DNA from: Symsagittifera roscoffensis
Taxonomy: Eukaryota; Xenacoelomorpha; Acoela; Convolutidae
NCBI RefSeq assembly: GCF_963678635.1
Contig: NC_087069.1
Coordinates: 8,320,633 to 8,384,632, forward strand
DNA length: 64,000 nucleotides
Direction of reading: 5' to 3'
Shown: positions 60,637 through 64,000 of the stretch, in pieces
Position numbering within the stretch: position 1 is the stretch's first letter
How the letters are laid out: every line of letters begins with the position of its first letter
Program-made: the position numbers and the translations under genes
Notes under the pieces: model-generated
What the model was told of the DNA's origin: nothing
Database searches by the model: none
The model's input: the letters and a program-made list of their open reading frames with translations, nothing else

Positions 60637-62840
60637 TGTCAATCCTAAATAGGAAATTAGAAAAACTTCATTTAAATTTTGCATATGAAACTGGATTTCA
60701 ATTGATTAATCTTAAAGTTTTGATCAGCAAAATTTTATGTTATAAACGTTGAATGTTTTCTTTTTGATTGTTTTCTGTCATAGTCTTTTAGCATTTCAGC
60801 TAAATTTAGTCAAATTTATATGGAATGCTCAATTTAGAAAAAATAATGTTTTGTTTGAAAGTTTCTTATGAAAAATTTCAACGTAAAAAAGAGGCAATGC
60901 ATCTTTTGACAAACACATTTCAAACCATAAAAAATTGCGGTACTCATTTAAAAATATGAACCCGCATTTTAGGTTATACCAATAAACAGCTTCGCTTATG
61001 AGTGCGGTTCTACAAGACCACTTGAAATGTACTTTAAGTGGTTGAAATCAAAAAAACGTGGATCGTAACTTTTAGCATAAAAATATAAAAATAAAATAGC
61101 ATAAAAAATTGATTTTTTTGAAAAGATGTCCAATTAAATATTACCCAATCAGATTTCATTATACTAATAGTATCCACAACGTTCCGGCTATCAATCTCCT
61201 CCGTTGTAAATGAGCGCAAAAAAAAAGAACTGACTGATTTTTTATTCAGTTTTATTTGAAAAATTTTGAACATGAATAAATATTCATGCATCTGTTTCTA
61301 AATGGCCATGCCGAATCTTTCATCCATTTCTTTCAAAACCATTCTTTTGATGTGCTCATTTATAACCAAAATTGTGAGACGAAATAATGAGATCGATAGC
61401 CGGAATGTTGTTGATGGTATGAAAAACAAAGCATACAATCAATGTTTATTTCTGAGCGCTTTCAGAGAAACTATCATCGGAAATGGTCGTCATCATTGCG
61501 AACCAGTTAAAAAAAAAAAAACCAAAACAACTGCACTAGTATATGAGTAAATACAAATCTCGCCGATATAAACCGGAACAAAAAAAAGTGTCCAGCATAA
61601 CTTGAGGGTGAGCTGCCGCTGCCTGTATTCTTCGCGTTGGTTCAGTGTCTGTTGTCTCCTAGCGATATAAAGGACCTCAAGCGTTAGTAGTCGTCCTGGA
61701 TCTTCAGTCTGGTCCAGTTGTTGATGGTATAAGTATCATGACATCTGATTGGCTAATATGTATTTCAACACCTATTCAAAATTTTCAAACTTGTTTTCTA
61801 TTTTATCTTTATGGTTAAGTTACGGTCCCCGTATTGTTCTTCCAGAATTGCAAATTTTGTTACAGAACAAGGATAGCCGGGTTACTGAAATGTTTGTCGT
61901 TTTTTTTCGGCGTGGTGTGATAAAAAAAAGCTGAATAAAAAATTGGGGACTAGGTATACTTGACAGTCACAGTAAAATGAGCAAATTGAAAAACAAAATT
62001 TGTACAAAAATTACAACAAAAAAGGAAAAAAGGCGCTACAAACTCAAAGAAAAAAATGATACAAAGTAAACTAAACTTTAATGGTCGGAACGAAAAGCAC
62101 GCGGTAACACGTAAATGATAAAACAAAAATTTATGCTTTTTTCATCTATATGCTAATTTATACAGCCCCCCAAAAAAAAATCAAACGGACGAAAGTAAAA
62201 ACATTGAAAACATTTCAGAACTAGATATTCTACTGGGTTTTTCAGTAACGGTATTTTATGCATATCAAGCACTATAATCCTCTAACGTTTATATGCCATT
62301 TTGCATCAAGTCAACTTGTCTGCGTCAAAGATATCAGACTTCAACTTGCCCCAGAAATAATACTCGACCCACATTTTGAGATCCTTATGATACTCAGAGT
62401 CTTGAAACTAAACACGCCGATCAATTAACAGTTAAAGTTCAAGCCAAATGCGAGTCCAATCAAACATACTCTAAATGAAAATGAGTGCAGCCCATGTGAG
62501 ATCAAGTTGAAAGCCGCGATATTCCAATGCAACTTTTTGGTTAGCTAATTGACAAAATTGCTCAAGCTTACGTTTTACGCATTTCAAGATTAAAATAAGC
62601 AGACTTCTTTGAACGACAAAAAGTCTTCTTTGTACTTTTTGAAACTAAATTCTGTTTTTTTTTTTGTTTTTTTTTGTTAATACTGGTTGCACTAAACCAT
62701 CTAGTAAGGACTTTTGTTTCTTGTATTTGGGAGATTGTGACTGGGATAAAATTGCAGTTGCACAGAAAAATCTTGTTTGAACAAAAAATTGATTTCGTGA
62801 CAAAAACAAAGCTGTTTTTTTTTTCTCATTTTTGGGCGTA
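60637..62840. other. Downstream intergenic DNA with an inverted repeat
   Basis: CACAACGTTCCGGCTATCAATCTC near 61173-61198 is inverted at about 61391-61416 as GAGATCGATAGCCGGAATGTTGTTG. GCGCTCATTT-type sequence near 61210 and TGCTCATTTATAA near 61355 extend the pairing. GTTGTTGATGGTAT recurs directly near 61718. No gene is supported. Confidence 0.5.
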
Positions 62841-63149
62841 TAAAGAACAAAAAGATAGATTCGCTCCTAATAACAAAACAATTATGGCTTGCTCAACCAA
62901 TTTGGAACAATTTCTAATACGGATTAAATCTCAGCTTAGTTACACAATGTGTATCGCGCGTTAATTGTCAACTTTGCGAAAGAATATCACAGGTGAAATA
63001 TTTCATAAAATTGAACTCAAGACAAAAATATTTTTAGATAATACAAAAACCCCTCAAAAAAGCCTATTTATAAATTCAAATTTTGTCTGGAGAAAAAAAA
63101 ACACCCTTAGCACAAATATTCCGTCACTTTCTCCAAAAGTCGGAACAAT
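62841..63149 (-). repeat. GTTCCGACT repeat copy 8, diverged
   Basis: Orientation as copy 2. It retains ATAGATTCGCTCC, CAATTTGGAACAATTTCTAA, ATCGCGCGTTAATTGTC and the AAAAGTCGGAACAA end, with several internal deletions. Confidence 0.7.
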
Positions 63150-63576
63150 AGTTGTAAAAATGTGTGCAAACTTACCATGACATCAAAAAATTCCCTTGAT
63201 TCGGACAACAATTTTTTTAATGAAACATTATTGAGCCAGACTTAAAGAAATCATTTGTAATGTAATATTCACCTGCCAATTTTAAAATCAAAGATCATTG
63301 AATAACAATTTTTTTTTTTTGGAAAATTGGAATAATCTTTTCCTTTATTCTACGTTTCTCCAATTTCTTGTAAGTTTCCAAAAAATAAGCTTCATATTTA
63401 AGCAAGCCAAGCAAAAATTTTTCCAATTTTTTGTGAAACTTCAGTTCACGTCAGATCAATGAAGTGGCTCTTTGAAGTGATAAAACATAAACCTATGCGT
63501 TCAGTTCAATATGAAATGATACTATGTAAAAACTCAGTTATAAGTCTTGCAATTTATGGCCAGTTTTTACCTTCAG

Positions 63577-63763
63577 TCCACTAAAAATTGATAGTAGCTA
63601 GCAAGGAAATGGAATCCTTTTTAGTCACGATTGGCAAAAAAAGAAGAGACACTTGGAAGCTGAGTTTACGAGTTTCTCTTCAAAATTATTCAATCGTGGC
63701 TCATGAAGTTTCCATTTCCTTGCTAGCTACTAGCAGTTTCTAATGAACTAAAAGTAAACAATG
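63577..63763. repeat. Palindromic foldback, about 187 bp
   Basis: TAGTAGCTAGCAAGGAAATG at the left and CATTTCCTTGCTAGCTACTA at the right are exact inverses. Flanking ACTAAAAATTGA and TAGCAGTTTCTAATGA, and inner CACGATTG and CAATCGTG, extend the pairing. It has no ORF. Confidence 0.75.
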
Positions 63764-63874
63764 GCAATAGTTTTGAGACTATTTTAAACTTTAACAAGAA
63801 TAACCTGACTCAGTTTTGTTTTATACTCTGCGTGATTCGGGTCTCATTCAAGTGTAGACGCAATTATTTCGCAG

Positions 63875-64000
63875 CGATACCACCTGATGGATCGATGTAG
63901 ATGTCGCAGTGGCAAGGCATGTTCAATGGAACCACAAAATTATTTCGATGAGGAAAGGAAACTGTATCGTTGCTTGAAAGCTCTGAACTACTTCTGTGAA
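63875..64000 (+). CDS. Probable coding exon of a Cys-rich protein (cut by window edge)
   Basis: A splice acceptor (TTATTTCGCAG) is followed by 42 open codons to the window end. The translation has five Cys: a C-x-C-x5-C cluster (RCRCRSGKACS), then a Cys about 18 residues on (YRCLKA), then YFCE. Codon use is GC-richer than the intergenic DNA, as in the GPCR exons. The C-x-C-x5-C pattern with a later Cys-Leu loosely recalls CART-type neuropeptides, but spacing differs and the frame continues, so I make no family call. The reading phase is chosen only because it stays open and gives conserved-looking Cys spacing. Confidence 0.4.

Noticed and set aside
1-64000. CRISPR array, bacterial operon or phage content
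   Set aside because: Spliced exons, LTR retroelements and MITEs show eukaryotic DNA, and no regularly spaced direct repeats were found.

Overview
This is AT-rich metazoan DNA. It holds three coding exons of a rhodopsin-class GPCR, split by long GT-AG introns, and it is otherwise dominated by transposable elements. The species cannot be fixed from the sequence. A giant env-bearing Ty3/Gypsy element, intact Ty1/Copia, hAT-like MITEs and a class A GPCR together suit an invertebrate. Env-bearing Ty3/Gypsy 'Tor' elements known from larvacean tunicates are one comparison, but that is a guess.

Layout. 1-802: the 3' end of one giant LTR element, cut by the window edge. 803-2601: unassigned host DNA. 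2602-21477: a complete 18.9 kb LTR element on the + strand with two 410 bp LTRs that look identical. In order it carries a 77-aa leader ORF, a twin stem-loop leader, a 155-aa basic ORF, a single 2740-aa Gag-Pol ORF, two tiny hydrophobic ORFs, an ORF with no AUG (broken once), an 872-aa Env glycoprotein, a 601-aa orphan protein joined to Env by an ATGA stop-start overlap, and a 3' UTR with a likely 79 bp intron. 21478-24004: host DNA with degenerate repeats. 24005-34745: two decayed Ty3/Gypsy copies on the minus strand, in tandem and sharing the middle LTR. 34746-36432: host DNA. 36595-41466: a young intact Ty1/Copia element (minus strand, 338 bp LTRs with one difference, ATATA target duplication, half-tRNA-iMet primer site) inserted into a ~0.5 kb MITE-like repeat. 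41472-48499: MITE copies, an hAT-like fragment and degenerate duplications. 48500-50038: the 5' end of another giant element, running into a 200-N assembly gap. 50239-60700: the 3' part of the GPCR gene (exons 52911-53096, 58119-58282 and 60054-60546), with introns full of MITEs, an hAT-like MITE with target duplication, and palindromes. 60700-64000: repeats, then what looks like the start of another exon at the right edge.

The most unusual object is the 18.9 kb element. Beyond gag-pol-env it appears to carry several additional genes joined by overlaps and probably splicing. Its 77-aa leader ORF differs from a second genomic copy by seven synonymous and no replacement changes, which suggests a working small protein not expected in an ordinary errantivirus-like element. 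Its Env has the layout of chuvirus-like (negative-strand RNA virus) glycoproteins; that relationship is inferred, not proven.
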